Shown: positions 1-7,355 of the stretch, one piece after another
Layout: every line of letters begins with the position of its first letter
Numbering within the stretch: position 1 is the first letter of the stretch
NCBI GenBank assembly: GCA_024711205.1
Contig: JANJTH010000508.1
Coordinates: 1-40,636 of the forward strand
Source: Planctomycetota bacterium
GTDB taxonomy: Bacteria > Planctomycetota > J058
DNA length: 40,636 bases
Reading direction: 5' to 3'
Notes under the pieces: generated by a model
The model's database searches: none
Told to the model about the DNA's origin: nothing
What the model saw: the letters and a program-made list of their open reading frames with translations, nothing else
Position numbers and translations under genes: made by a program

Positions 1-1
1 G

Positions 2-127
2 CCGAGCGCCGCGCCGTGGCCTCGCCCGGGCCTCCGCGCGCGCCTCGGGCGCGTCGTGGAGGCGTGGCTCGGGCGGCTCGCCCGCCGGGTGCTCGCCGCC
101 GGCCCCGACCGCGCGCGGGCGGCCTGA
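2..127 (+). CDS. C-terminal end of a protein cut by the window edge
   Basis: An open frame enters from the left edge and stops at TGA 125-127. It gives about 41 residues rich in Ala, Arg and Leu, including a stretch RLGRVVEAWLGRLARRV that could be an amphipathic helix. Third codon positions are G or C in all but one codon, as in the clear genes of this window, which is the main reason to think it is coding. No family can be recognised from so short a tail. An 83-bp gap follows before the next gene. Confidence 0.4.
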   Translation, partial: PSAAPWPRPGLRARLGRVVEAWLGRLARRVLAAGPDRARAA

Positions 128-198
128 AGCGCCGGCGGGCCGCGGGGCCGCGCGCCGTCGAGGGGGCGCGCGTGACCCCTCGATGACCGAGGCTCCGG

Positions 199-204
199 TA
201 TACC
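199..204 (+). promoter_or_regulatory. -10-like box TATACC, 6 nt before a start codon
   Basis: TATACC lies exactly 6 nt upstream of the ATG at 211, inside the palindrome GTATAC. No Shine-Dalgarno sequence fits between it and the ATG, so transcription would start at or next to the start codon (leaderless mRNA). The spacing matches two other genes here (starts at 4030 and 28544). No good -35 box is visible. Confidence 0.4.
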
Positions 205-210
205 CGGGGC

Positions 211-930
211 ATGAAGACCCGCCGCCGCCGGGGACCCGGCCCCCTCCGCCTCGCGACCGCCGCGCTCGTCCTCGCCAGCGCCGGCTGCTGGGGCGAGACG
301 ATCGTCGACCCGGTCCACGAGATCCCGCCCGAGGAGGCGCTCCTCGTCGTGCCGTTCCGCGAGCCGCACCTGCCCGAGCGCTGGGACTCCCAGCTCGGCA
401 ACGAGCTCGCCCGCGACACGACGACGATCCTCACGCGCGAGGCCGAGTTCCAGGTCCGTCCCTACGAGGACGTGCTCTCGCTCTACCAGGCCGACGACAT
501 AGCCAAGCTCTCGTTCGGGCAGATCGCGGCGCTCTGCCGCGCCGAGTGGCTCCTGATCTGCGACATCGTCAAGTTCGACCTCAAGGACCCGAAGAGCATC
601 AACCTCCAGCAGGCCGAGGCCACCGTGAAGGTCCGCCTGTTCCAGGTCGACCCGCCCGGGCGGAAGCGCGACGCGCGCGAGACGGAGCGCAGCCGGTCCC
701 AGCGCGAGGCGCGCGAGGGCCTCGGCATGTCGACCCTCGTCGACGAGCGCGGCGGGCGGTTCGTCCGCGAGGACACGGTCGAGGCGAAGTTCCCGACCGA
801 CTTCCACAGCCAGTACGGGCAGCTCTTCATGGAGCCCGCCGAGATGGAGCGCGGGCTCGCCGGCGTGATCGCCCGCAAGGTCTCCAAGCTCTACTACCCG
901 CACCCCGAGGAGAAGGTGCCCCGCGAGTAG
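211..930 (+). CDS. Lipoprotein, possibly with a CsgG/LpoB-like fold
   Basis: This 239-residue protein has a lipoprotein signal: an Arg-rich start, a hydrophobic stretch, and a lipobox ASAGC with the lipidated Cys at residue 26. It would be anchored in the outer or inner membrane facing the periplasm. The body has alternating hydrophobic strands and helices: LLVVPF near residue 45, then a region about LARDTTTIL, then AEWLLICDIVKFD near 110-125. That order resembles the CsgG / LpoB / TolB-N-like periplasmic fold, where a strand VAVLPF is followed by a helix and later a strand 'gadyvl.G.v'. This is inference from pattern; no named family is certain. The C-terminus is a helix ending KLYYPHPEE. 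The start is set by the signal peptide and by the -10-like box 6 nt upstream. tatA follows 76 bp later with its own -10 box. Confidence 0.7.
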   Translation: MKTRRRRGPGPLRLATAALVLASAGCWGETIVDPVHEIPPEEALLVVPFREPHLPERWDSQLGNELARDTTTILTREAEFQVRPYEDVLSLYQADDIAKLSFGQIAALCRAEWLLICDIVKFDLKDPKSINLQQAEATVKVRLFQVDPPGRKRDARETERSRSQREAREGLGMSTLVDERGGRFVREDTVEAKFPTDFHSQYGQLFMEPAEMERGLAGVIARKVSKLYYPHPEEKVPRE

Positions 931-958
931 CGCACCTGGCGCGCCGGAGACCCCGCTC

Positions 959-964
959 TACAAT
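959..964 (+). promoter_or_regulatory. -10 box TACAAT upstream of tatA
   Basis: TACAAT matches the sigma-70 -10 consensus at five of six bases and is a local AT peak in GC-rich DNA. It is 42 nt before the tatA ATG, leaving room for the ribosome site GGAGG at 994-998. No clear -35 is present. Confidence 0.45.
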
Positions 965-1006
965 GCCGCCGGGCGGTCGGGGCACGGGCCGCGCCGGAGG
1001 CAGTCC

Positions 1007-1249
1007 ATGTCGGTCGCGCTCTCGCCCTCGCTCGCGTTCATCGGTGGGCTCGGCACCTGGGAGCTGCTGATCATCCTGATCATCGCGCTCCTGATCTTCG
1101 GGCGACGCCTGCCCGAGGTCATGCGGGGCCTCGGCCGCAGCGTGACCGAGTTCAAGCGCGGCATGACCGACATCACGGACGAGGCGACGGCGGCCCCGCC
1201 GCCCAAGCAGCCGGCCCCCTCCGAGAAGGACCCGCCCGCGACCGCCTGA
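1007..1249 (+). CDS. tatA: Twin-arginine translocase subunit TatA
   Basis: This 80-residue protein has the TatA/TatE layout: a short N-terminal extension, then GTWELLIILIIALLIFG (residues 16-32) as the single membrane helix ending in the Phe-Gly hinge. An amphipathic helix RRLPEVMRGLGRSVTEFKRG follows, then a Pro/Ala/Lys-rich tail. TatA oligomers form the path for folded proteins across the inner membrane, guided by TatC/TatB, neither of which is in this window. The N-terminal segment before GTWELL is longer than in many TatA proteins. The ATG at 1007 is preceded by GGAGG at 8 nt. TatA rather than TatB is favoured by the FGRRLPE sequence and the short length. Confidence 0.93.
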   Translation: MSVALSPSLAFIGGLGTWELLIILIIALLIFGRRLPEVMRGLGRSVTEFKRGMTDITDEATAAPPPKQPAPSEKDPPATA

Positions 1250-1280
1250 GCCGCCGCGGGGCCCCCGCAGGCGGCGCGGC

Positions 1281-3815
1281 CTACCGGACCTGCGCGTCGA
1301 CCACGAGCCGCGCGACGCGGAGCTCCGCGAGCTCCGTGTGGAGGCGCAGGAGGAGCGCGCCGGAGCTCGGGTCGACGAGGTCGGCCGGCGCCGGGTCGAC
1401 GCGGTTCGCGCCCTGCTGGCGCTGGGGACGCGGGAGCGTCAGGCGCCGCATCCCGGTCTCGGGGTCGCGCTCGCCCTCGCGGAGGTCGATCAGGTCGACC
1501 CACTGCCGCGTCCCGAAGTGGTACGCGCGGAGCTGGGCCGGGACCTGCACGAGGTCCGGGACGCAGCGCCAGCGCACCGACAGGCGCTCGAGCGTGGTCG
1601 CGCCCGGGCCGGGGAGGACCGTCGCGAGGTCGACCCAGGCCTCGCCGGTGAACTTCGCGTCGAGGAGGGGGGGCGAGCCGGTCGTCCCGCCGACCGGGAT
1701 CCAGGACGAGTTCGCGTCCGGTCCGCTCGCGAGCACGCGCGGCTCGAGGCCGACCCCGAACCCGGGTCGTCGCTGGGGCAGGGAGAGCTCGACGAGGACG
1801 AGGGCGCGGGCGACGGCGGGCGGCGCCACCCCGTCGATCGCGACGCCGCCGGGGTCGTGGGCGGCCCGCGCGACGAGGAGCGCCCGGGCCGCGCCGGGCC
1901 CGGCCGAGACGCGGGCGAGGCGCCAGCGCAGGGCCGCGAGGAGCCGATCCGCCGCCGAGCCGGAGAACGGGTCGCCCACCGCCACCCCCACCGAGCCGGT
2001 GTAGAGGGCGGGGAAGCCGTTCGCGGCATCCTGGCGCACGAGGGCGCCGGGGAGGCCGAGCCGGGACAGGTCGGCGGTCTCCCGGTCCCAGCCGGTGGGC
2101 CCGGCCGCGAGCTCGATGGCCTGGCCCGGCTCGAGCGCCGAGCCGAGGTCGAGGCAGCCCGCCTCGGTGAGGAGGAGGGGGGTCTCGAGCCGCAGGCCGG
2201 TCCGGTTCCGGACCGCGCCCACGACGCGCGGGCCATCGAGGGCGAGGTCGGCCTCGACGTGGCCGAGGTCCGCGCCCGCGAGCGTGCGGTAGCGGCGGAG
2301 CGCCCACGTCGCGCAGGTCAGGCGCTCGAGGCGCACCGCGGCCTCGTCCTGGCGCACGACGCCCTCGCGGCTCGTGAGGACCTCGGCCAGGACGCCCACG
2401 GCGGCCCCCGCGGGGGCCTCGCCGCCGACCTGCCCCTGCCGGGTCGAGAAGTGCCCGGTCATCGCCTCGACCCGCGCGCCGCCCGGGGCGAGCGGCAGCT
2501 CGATCAGGGCGGCGCGGGCCGCGAGGTCCTCGGTGCCCTTGTAGACCCGCCCGATCCCGTAGAACAGCGACGAGAAGGCGAGCGCGCAGGCGGCGCCGGC
2601 AGGGATCGCGAGCCCGAGGCGGCGCCGCGGCGCGAGGAGGAGGTAGGTCCCCGGCCCCACGAGCAGCACGTAGCCGAGCAGGAGCGGGGCCACGAGGAGC
2701 CCCGACGGCGGCTGGAGCCGGGTGATCGACTCGGACAGGTTGAGGAGGACCTCCTCGAGCGGGGGCGCCTCGAGCGCGACGCTGGGCGGGTGGAGCTCCT
2801 CCCGCGGGAGGCGCAGGAGGCCGCCCGCGAACGCGGGGAGGGCCCGCCAGCCGGCGAGCGGCGCGGCGTCGAGCGGGAACGCGAGGTAGGTGACCTGGCC
2901 GGCGCCGTGCCGCCCCCGGACGACGAGCGGGACGTCGCCCGCGCGCGCGAGGACCTCGGCGCCCGCGGCGGGCGCGGTCCGCTGCACGAGCACCCGCTCC
3001 TCGCCGGGCCAGCCCATCCCGAGCCCGAGCGCGCGCAGCTCGACGAGCGGGAGCTCCTCGGCCCGCGGCCCCGCGGCCCGCGTGACGGGGAGCGCGGCGC
3101 GCAGCGGCTCGGGGAGCTCGCTGCGCGGCGTGTCCGCGACGATCAGGTCCCCGCCGGCCGAGACCCAGCCGAGGAGCGCGGCGAGCTGGTCCGGCGCGAG
3201 GGCGTCGGGGTCGAGGTCCGTGAGGACCACGGCGTCCACCGACTCGTAGCCGGCGAAGTGACGGGGGAGGGCGGGGAGCTGCGCGACGAGCGAGTCGGCC
3301 CGCCACGGCCGCCGAGGGCCCGGGACGAGCGCGGCCCGGGCGAGGCGGGCCGCGGGCTCCGGATCGCGGGAGGTCACGACGAGGACCGCCAGGCGGTCGG
3401 GCTCGAACCCGAGGTCGGGCTGGACCGTGACGGTCGGCCCTTCGTCGGGCTGGAACGCGACGCACAGCGCCCGCTGCGGCTCGTCCTCCTGGCAGTAGTA
3501 GAGGATCGGCTCCGCGCGCCGTGCCCCCGCAGGCAAGGCCACGCGGCGCTCGTAGAACAGGTCCTGGGCGGGGGTCCGGCTGGCCGGGCCGCTCGCGCGG
3601 TAGACCCGGAGGACGCCGCGCACATCGCCGGCGCCCCGGTTCTCGAGGACGACGTGGACGTCGAGGAACCGGCGCGCCTTGCCCCGGAGGCGCGCGCCCG
3701 CGAGCCCGCCGACCTCGAGCAGGACCGGCTGCTCTCCGTCCTGCGCCGCGGCGGGGGGGGCGCCCGCCCAGGCCAGGGCGAGCGCGAGGAGGAGGACGCG
3801 CATGGGCACGGACAT
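1281..3815 (-). CDS. Large membrane protein with periplasmic N-terminal region (uncharacterised, MoxR-cluster type)
   Basis: This 844-residue protein starts with a signal peptide (hydrophobic residues 7-17, likely cut after AAA at 22-24). A long periplasmic region of beta strands follows. It includes a segment around residues 195-260 that looks like the Rossmann-type 'vWA/GATase-like' domain of similar proteins (DAVVLTDLDPDAL, GGDLIVADTP). Two membrane helices lie near residues 370-392 and 400-424, joined by the basic linker APRRRLG. The pair VLLVGPGTYLLL ... FSSLFYGIGRVYKGTED matches a family of bacterial membrane proteins often encoded with MoxR ATPases and VWA proteins. That operon is present here at 30719-37611, but 27 kb away. 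The C-terminal half is probably again periplasmic. Function unknown. A second ATG at 3803 is also possible; both keep the signal peptide. Confidence 0.75.
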   Translation of the reverse strand: MSVPMRVLLLALALAWAGAPPAAAQDGEQPVLLEVGGLAGARLRGKARRFLDVHVVLENRGAGDVRGVLRVYRASGPASRTPAQDLFYERRVALPAGARRAEPILYYCQEDEPQRALCVAFQPDEGPTVTVQPDLGFEPDRLAVLVVTSRDPEPAARLARAALVPGPRRPWRADSLVAQLPALPRHFAGYESVDAVVLTDLDPDALAPDQLAALLGWVSAGGDLIVADTPRSELPEPLRAALPVTRAAGPRAEELPLVELRALGLGMGWPGEERVLVQRTAPAAGAEVLARAGDVPLVVRGRHGAGQVTYLAFPLDAAPLAGWRALPAFAGGLLRLPREELHPPSVALEAPPLEEVLLNLSESITRLQPPSGLLVAPLLLGYVLLVGPGTYLLLAPRRRLGLAIPAGAACALAFSSLFYGIGRVYKGTEDLAARAALIELPLAPGGARVEAMTGHFSTRQGQVGGEAPAGAAVGVLAEVLTSREGVVRQDEAAVRLERLTCATWALRRYRTLAGADLGHVEADLALDGPRVVGAVRNRTGLRLETPLLLTEAGCLDLGSALEPGQAIELAAGPTGWDRETADLSRLGLPGALVRQDAANGFPALYTGSVGVAVGDPFSGSAADRLLAALRWRLARVSAGPGAARALLVARAAHDPGGVAIDGVAPPAVARALVLVELSLPQRRPGFGVGLEPRVLASGPDANSSWIPVGGTTGSPPLLDAKFTGEAWVDLATVLPGPGATTLERLSVRWRCVPDLVQVPAQLRAYHFGTRQWVDLIDLREGERDPETGMRRLTLPRPQRQQGANRVDPAPADLVDPSSGALLLRLHTELAELRVARLVVDAQVR

Positions 3816-3823
3816 GGCCCAGG

Positions 3824-3829
3824 GTTGTA
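3824..3829 (-). promoter_or_regulatory. -10-like box TACAAC for the reverse-strand membrane protein
   Basis: Read on the minus strand, TACAAC is followed by 8 nt and then the ATG at 3815. The transcript would have almost no leader, and there is no ribosome-binding sequence between. The alternative start at 3803 would give a 12-nt longer leader. Confidence 0.35.
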
Positions 3830-3880
3830 CCCGCCCGCGGGTCGACCAGCGGGGAGGGGGCCGACGACGGGCGCCGGCAG

Positions 3881-3960
3881 CAACGTATCTAATGATACAT
3901 ATACATATCCGATGCGCATGAGCGGGCGAGCAATACAGATGGCGCAATCTATCAAGGCAG
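3881..3960. repeat. AT-rich island 1 with TATACATATCC word and inverted repeat
   Basis: About 80 bp of strikingly AT-rich DNA lies between two divergent genes. It holds the inverted repeat GTATC-TAAT-GATAC (3885-3898), then TATACATATCC (3900-3910), then a less extreme part with CAATACAG and CAATCTATCAAGG. The 11-mer TATACATATCC occurs in reverse complement in island 2 (9290-9300). Role unknown; it could be a shared operator, a promoter region for both flanking genes, or a mobile relic. Confidence 0.7.
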
Positions 3961-4017
3961 GTCGGTGTCGCCGGTCCGCGGGTCGGCGCGCCGAGGCCCC
4001 GCGCGCCGCCGATCAGG

Positions 4018-4023
4018 TAGGCT
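4018..4023 (+). promoter_or_regulatory. -10 box TAGGCT, 6 nt before a GTG start
   Basis: TAGGCT is followed by CCCCGC and then the GTG at 4030. There is no Shine-Dalgarno sequence, so a leaderless transcript is likely. The geometry is the same as at 199 and 28551. Confidence 0.5.
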
Positions 4024-4029
4024 CCCCGC

Positions 4030-6819
4030 GTGATCGAGGTCCGCTGCGTCTGCGGCAAGCGCTACCCCGTGCCGGACGACAAGGCGGGCAGGAAGCTGCA
4101 GTGCCAGCGCTGCGGCGCCGTGCAGCGGGTCCCGCGCGCCGACGTCGACCTCGAGGGCGCGCCGGTGATCCCGTTCCAGGCCCCCGGCGTGGGCTCGGAC
4201 GACGGAGAGCCGCGGCCCCTCGTGGCCGCCCCGCTCGACCTGCGCGAGCCGGTCCGGCGCTGCGGCGGCTGCGGCTACAGCGACGACGCGCGGCTCGCCG
4301 TGTGCGTGCGCTGCGGGCACGACTTCCGGACCGGGCGCCGCCTCACCCACGCGGCCGAGCGGGTCGAGCTCGAGGGCGGCGGCGCCGCGCGCGACGAGGC
4401 GCGGGTGACGCTCGACGGGCTGGTCGTCCTCGCGCGCCTGTGCCTGACGCCGCTCGGGCTCGCGCTGGGGCCTTGGGTCTCGTGGCGCTCGATCGCGGTC
4501 GAGCGGGCGCTCGGCGCCGAGGAGTCGCCCGAGATCCCGCGCATCCGCGCGCAGGCGCTCGGCGGCTTCCTCCTGTGGTTCGCGGCCCTCAGCCTCGCCG
4601 TGGTCGGCGCGGGCCGCGGGACGCCGCCCGCCGTCCGCGAGGACCACCTGTGCCGCGCCCGGCTCGAGCGCGCGGGCGCCGCGCTCCGCGCCCGCCTGGC
4701 CGCCGCCGGGCGCGTCCCCGCGGAGGGCCAGCGCTGGCCCGACGCGCTGGCCGCCCTCGTCGCCCAGGGCGCGCTTTCGCCCGACGACCTGCGCTGCCCG
4801 CGGGCCGACGGGCTCTACCCGTTCGGCCGGCGCGACGCCGAGCTCCTCGCGGGCGGGCTCGCCCCCGACTACCTGCTCCTGTGGGACCGCGAGGCGCACC
4901 CCGACCCGCAGGGGGGGCTCGTCCTGCGCGGGCTCCGCGCCGACGGGCGCGTGGAGGACTTCGCGCTCCGGAGCGCGCTCGACGTCGCGACGCGCCGGCC
5001 CCCGTATCCGGGCGGGGGCGGGGCAGGGCAGGGGAGCCCCGGCCCGGGGACCGCCCCCGTGACGGCGGGTGGGAGCCCGGCCCCTGCGCGTCCAGGGCCG
5101 CCGGCCGCCGAGGGCGCCGCGCAGGTCGAGGCGTTCCTCGCGCTCGCGGCGGCGATCGACGACACGGACCCCGACTTCTCCCTCGGCGTCACGATCGACG
5201 CCGACGTGTTCACGACCCGGGTGGGGCTCGCCCCGGGCGACCTCCTCCCGGCGCTGCTCGAGCCCACCGCCGCGCCCCTCGTCCGGGTCCAGGCCGCTCG
5301 CGCGCTGGCCCGGGTGGACCTGCCCCGCGACCAGCGCCGCGCGCTGTGCCTCCCCTTGCACGAGGACCCGAGCGGCGAGGTCCGGTTCGGCGCGGCCATG
5401 TGCCTGCGGCGGCTCGGCGAGCCGGCCTGGCTCGACGTGCTCGTGTCGACCCTCGCGGGCAGCGGGACCGAGACCCGCGGCGCCGCGCTGCGCTGGCTCG
5501 GGCGCGAGGCGAGCCAGGGCCCCGCCGAGGCCCGGCGGGTGCTCGCCCTCGCCCGGGACGCCCGGACCCGCCTGGGCCTCGCGCCCGACCAGGTCCCCTT
5601 CCCGCTGCCGGAGCCGGCGCTGGTGCACGCCGCGGCGCTCGTGGGCGACCGGGCCGTCGGGGCCGAGGCGCGGACGGCGCTGATCGGGGCCGGGGAGGCG
5701 GGCCTCCGGGCCGTGGAGGAGCCGCTCCGCGCGCCGGACCGCGAGGCGCGCGGCGGGGCCCTGGCCGTGCTCGCCGCGCTGAGCGCGCTCGGTCGCCTCC
5801 CGGCGGATGCCTACGTCGCCCGGGTCCAGGCCGAGGCCGACCTGGCGCTCCAGGCCGAGGCGATCGCCCCGCTGCTCGCGCCGGACGGCGCGACGCCCCT
5901 GCCGGCGCTCGCCTGGGCGCTCGGGGTCCTCCGGGCGCCCGCCAGCGGGGACCCGCGCCGCGAGGTGGCCCTGGCCGCCCTCGCGCGCGCCGGCCTCCGC
6001 GCCGACGGCCGGGACGCCGACGAGGGGGGCCTCCGGCTGCTCCTCGACGACCTGGCGGAGCCGGGCGACCACGCGGCCGTCCTGCGCGAGCTCGCGGCGC
6101 CGTCCCGCCTGCTCGACGAGCGGATCGAGGCCCGGCTCAAGCAGGCCTGGCGCCGCATGGGCGACGCCAGGCTGCGCCTCGCGCTCGTGCGCCTGCTCGC
6201 CACGCGCCCCCACGAGGCCTCCCAGCGCCTCCTGCTCGACGCCGTGGCCGACCTCGACCCCGAGGTCCGGGCGGAGGCGCTGCGGGGGATCGCGGAGGCC
6301 ACCGCGCTTCGCAGCGACGCCTGGCGACGCGACGCCGGGCGCGCCGTGGCCCAGCGCCTCGCCCGCGAGGACCACGAGCCCGCGCGGCAGCAGCTCCTGG
6401 TCCTCGCGGCCGGCCCCCTCCTGTGCGCCCGGAGCGCCGCGGACGAGCTCCACCGCTGCACGCCGGCCTTCGTGCGCGCCCTGGGGGTGGCGGCCCGCAA
6501 GGACCGGCACGCGCTCCAGGCGCTCCTCCGGCACCCCTCGGAGGCTGGGGCGGCCGAGCTGATCGACCTCCTCGCCACCTGCGAGATCGCGCAGCCGGCC
6601 TTCGTGCTCGAGCACCTGTTCGACCTCACGGGCCTGACCTTCCAGAGCACCGACCCGTCCGCCTGGAGGCAGCGGCTCTCGCCCCTGCCGCAGGTCGTCG
6701 AGCGCCGGTTCGAGGAGCTCGGCCGGCCGCAGATGGAGGCCCTGCGCGCGCGGGCGCGCAAGGCGGAGCAGCGGCTCGAGGCCGCGCGGGCGGCCGAGGC
6801 GGCGGGGCCGCGGCGCTGA
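4030..6819 (+). CDS. Zinc-ribbon and HEAT-repeat protein
   Basis: This 929-residue protein opens with two zinc-binding knuckles. The first uses C6, C8, C25 and C28 (VCGKRYPVPDDKAGRK is the usual loop of this family). The second uses C78, C81, C92 and C95 in a CxxC...CxRCG pattern. Two hydrophobic stretches near residues 135-152 and 178-195 probably cross the membrane. After a Gly/Pro-rich linker (about 325-355), a long array of helical HEAT-like repeats runs from about residue 370 to the end. They recognise as VRVQAARALAR, VRFGAAMCLRRL, VRAEALRGIAEA. Such proteins are common in planctomycetes and are thought to be scaffolds; the partner is unknown. The linker DNA (5014-5034) is a G-quadruplex tract carrying a motif repeated elsewhere in the window. 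The start is GTG, fixed by the zinc knuckle and the -10 box at 4018. Confidence 0.85.
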   Translation: MIEVRCVCGKRYPVPDDKAGRKLQCQRCGAVQRVPRADVDLEGAPVIPFQAPGVGSDDGEPRPLVAAPLDLREPVRRCGGCGYSDDARLAVCVRCGHDFRTGRRLTHAAERVELEGGGAARDEARVTLDGLVVLARLCLTPLGLALGPWVSWRSIAVERALGAEESPEIPRIRAQALGGFLLWFAALSLAVVGAGRGTPPAVREDHLCRARLERAGAALRARLAAAGRVPAEGQRWPDALAALVAQGALSPDDLRCPRADGLYPFGRRDAELLAGGLAPDYLLLWDREAHPDPQGGLVLRGLRADGRVEDFALRSALDVATRRPPYPGGGGAGQGSPGPGTAPVTAGGSPAPARPGPPAAEGAAQVEAFLALAAAIDDTDPDFSLGVTIDADVFTTRVGLAPGDLLPALLEPTAAPLVRVQAARALARVDLPRDQRRALCLPLHEDPSGEVRFGAAMCLRRLGEPAWLDVLVSTLAGSGTETRGAALRWLGREASQGPAEARRVLALARDARTRLGLAPDQVPFPLPEPALVHAAALVGDRAVGAEARTALIGAGEAGLRAVEEPLRAPDREARGGALAVLAALSALGRLPADAYVARVQAEADLALQAEAIAPLLAPDGATPLPALAWALGVLRAPASGDPRREVALAALARAGLRADGRDADEGGLRLLLDDLAEPGDHAAVLRELAAPSRLLDERIEARLKQAWRRMGDARLRLALVRLLATRPHEASQRLLLDAVADLDPEVRAEALRGIAEATALRSDAWRRDAGRAVAQRLAREDHEPARQQLLVLAAGPLLCARSAADELHRCTPAFVRALGVAARKDRHALQALLRHPSEAGAAELIDLLATCEIAQPAFVLEHLFDLTGLTFQSTDPSAWRQRLSPLPQVVERRFEELGRPQMEALRARARKAEQRLEAARAAEAAGPRR
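5014..5034 (+). repeat. G-quadruplex motif copy in the HEAT-repeat gene linker
   Basis: GGGGG-C-GGGG-CA-GGG-CA-GGGG on the coding strand, carrying the shared GGGCAGGGCAGGG core; it encodes the Gly/Gln-rich linker GGGGAGQG. Confidence 0.6.
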
Positions 6820-6849
6820 GCGGCGCGGCACCGCGAGGGGGAGCGGGGC

Positions 6850-6877
6850 CTGGCCGCCCGGCGCGGGCGGGGGCCAG
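6850..6877 (+). terminator. Hairpin after the HEAT-repeat gene
   Basis: CTGGCCGCCCG, loop GCG, then CGGGCGG(GGG)CCAG form a GC-rich stem with one bulge, 30 bp past the stop codon. There is no T-run, so it is at best a weak intrinsic terminator or an mRNA 3' end stabiliser. Confidence 0.4.
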
Positions 6878-6909
6878 TTCGCAGACGAGCGCGTCCGTCG
6901 CTGACGGGC

Positions 6910-6932
6910 GGCAGGGCAGGGGAGGGGGCGGG
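6910..6932 (+). repeat. G-quadruplex-forming copy of the GGGCAGGGCAGGG motif, mce leader
   Basis: GGG-CA-GGGG-A-GGGGG-C-GGG satisfies the four-tract rule for a G-quadruplex on the coding strand, directly before the mce ATG. It overlaps the apparent Shine-Dalgarno. The core is one of seven copies in the window. Confidence 0.6.
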
Positions 6933-6935
6933 CAC

Positions 6936-7355
6936 ATGGCGCGGCGGATCGACCACCTGGGGATCGCGGTCAGGGACCTCGACCGGGCCGAGGCCCTGTT
7001 CGGCGCGCTGCTCGGGCAGGCGCCGGGCCCGCGGGAGCGCGTCGAGAGCGAGGGCGTGGACGTCAGCTTCTTCCGCACGGGCGAGAGCCGGTTCGAGCTC
7101 CTGGCCCCGACCCGGCCCGACAGCCCGATCCAGGCCGCGCTCGACAAGCGCGGCGAGGGGCTCCACCACGTGTGCCTCGCGGTCGACGACATCGACGCGG
7201 AGGTCGCCCGGCTCCGGGCGGCGGGGTTCCAGCTCGTGGGCGAGGCCCCGCGGCCCGGCGCCGGGGGCTGCCGGGTCGCGTTCGTCCACCCGAAGAGCGC
7301 GGGCGGGCTCCTGATCGAGCTGAGCCAGCCGCCGCCGGGCGGCGGCGGGCACTGA
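6936..7355 (+). CDS. mce: Methylmalonyl-CoA epimerase
   Basis: This 139-residue protein belongs to the glyoxalase/VOC fold. It begins RIDHLGIAVRDLDRAEALF, with the metal-binding His at residue 7, and continues through VSFFRTGESRFELLAP, GLHHVCLAVDDID and a C-terminal GGLLIELSQP. These are the hallmarks of methylmalonyl-CoA epimerase, which interconverts the (S) and (R) forms of methylmalonyl-CoA in propionate metabolism. Length is normal for the family (about 135-150). No mutase genes are nearby. The ATG is preceded by the G-tract GGGCAGGGGAGGGGGCGGG, which supplies GGAGGGGG for ribosome binding and could also fold as a G-quadruplex in the leader. The stop TGA abuts the stop of the convergent next gene: the six bases TGATCA (7353-7358) contain both. 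Confidence 0.9.
   Translation: MARRIDHLGIAVRDLDRAEALFGALLGQAPGPRERVESEGVDVSFFRTGESRFELLAPTRPDSPIQAALDKRGEGLHHVCLAVDDIDAEVARLRAAGFQLVGEAPRPGAGGCRVAFVHPKSAGGLLIELSQPPPGGGGH

Noticed and set aside
1338-7355. A 2005-codon open frame on the plus strand
   Set aside because: It runs antisense through the membrane-protein gene and in a wrong frame through the HEAT-repeat gene. It is Arg/Glu/Pro-rich without family motifs; the only real part is its end, which is methylmalonyl-CoA epimerase.
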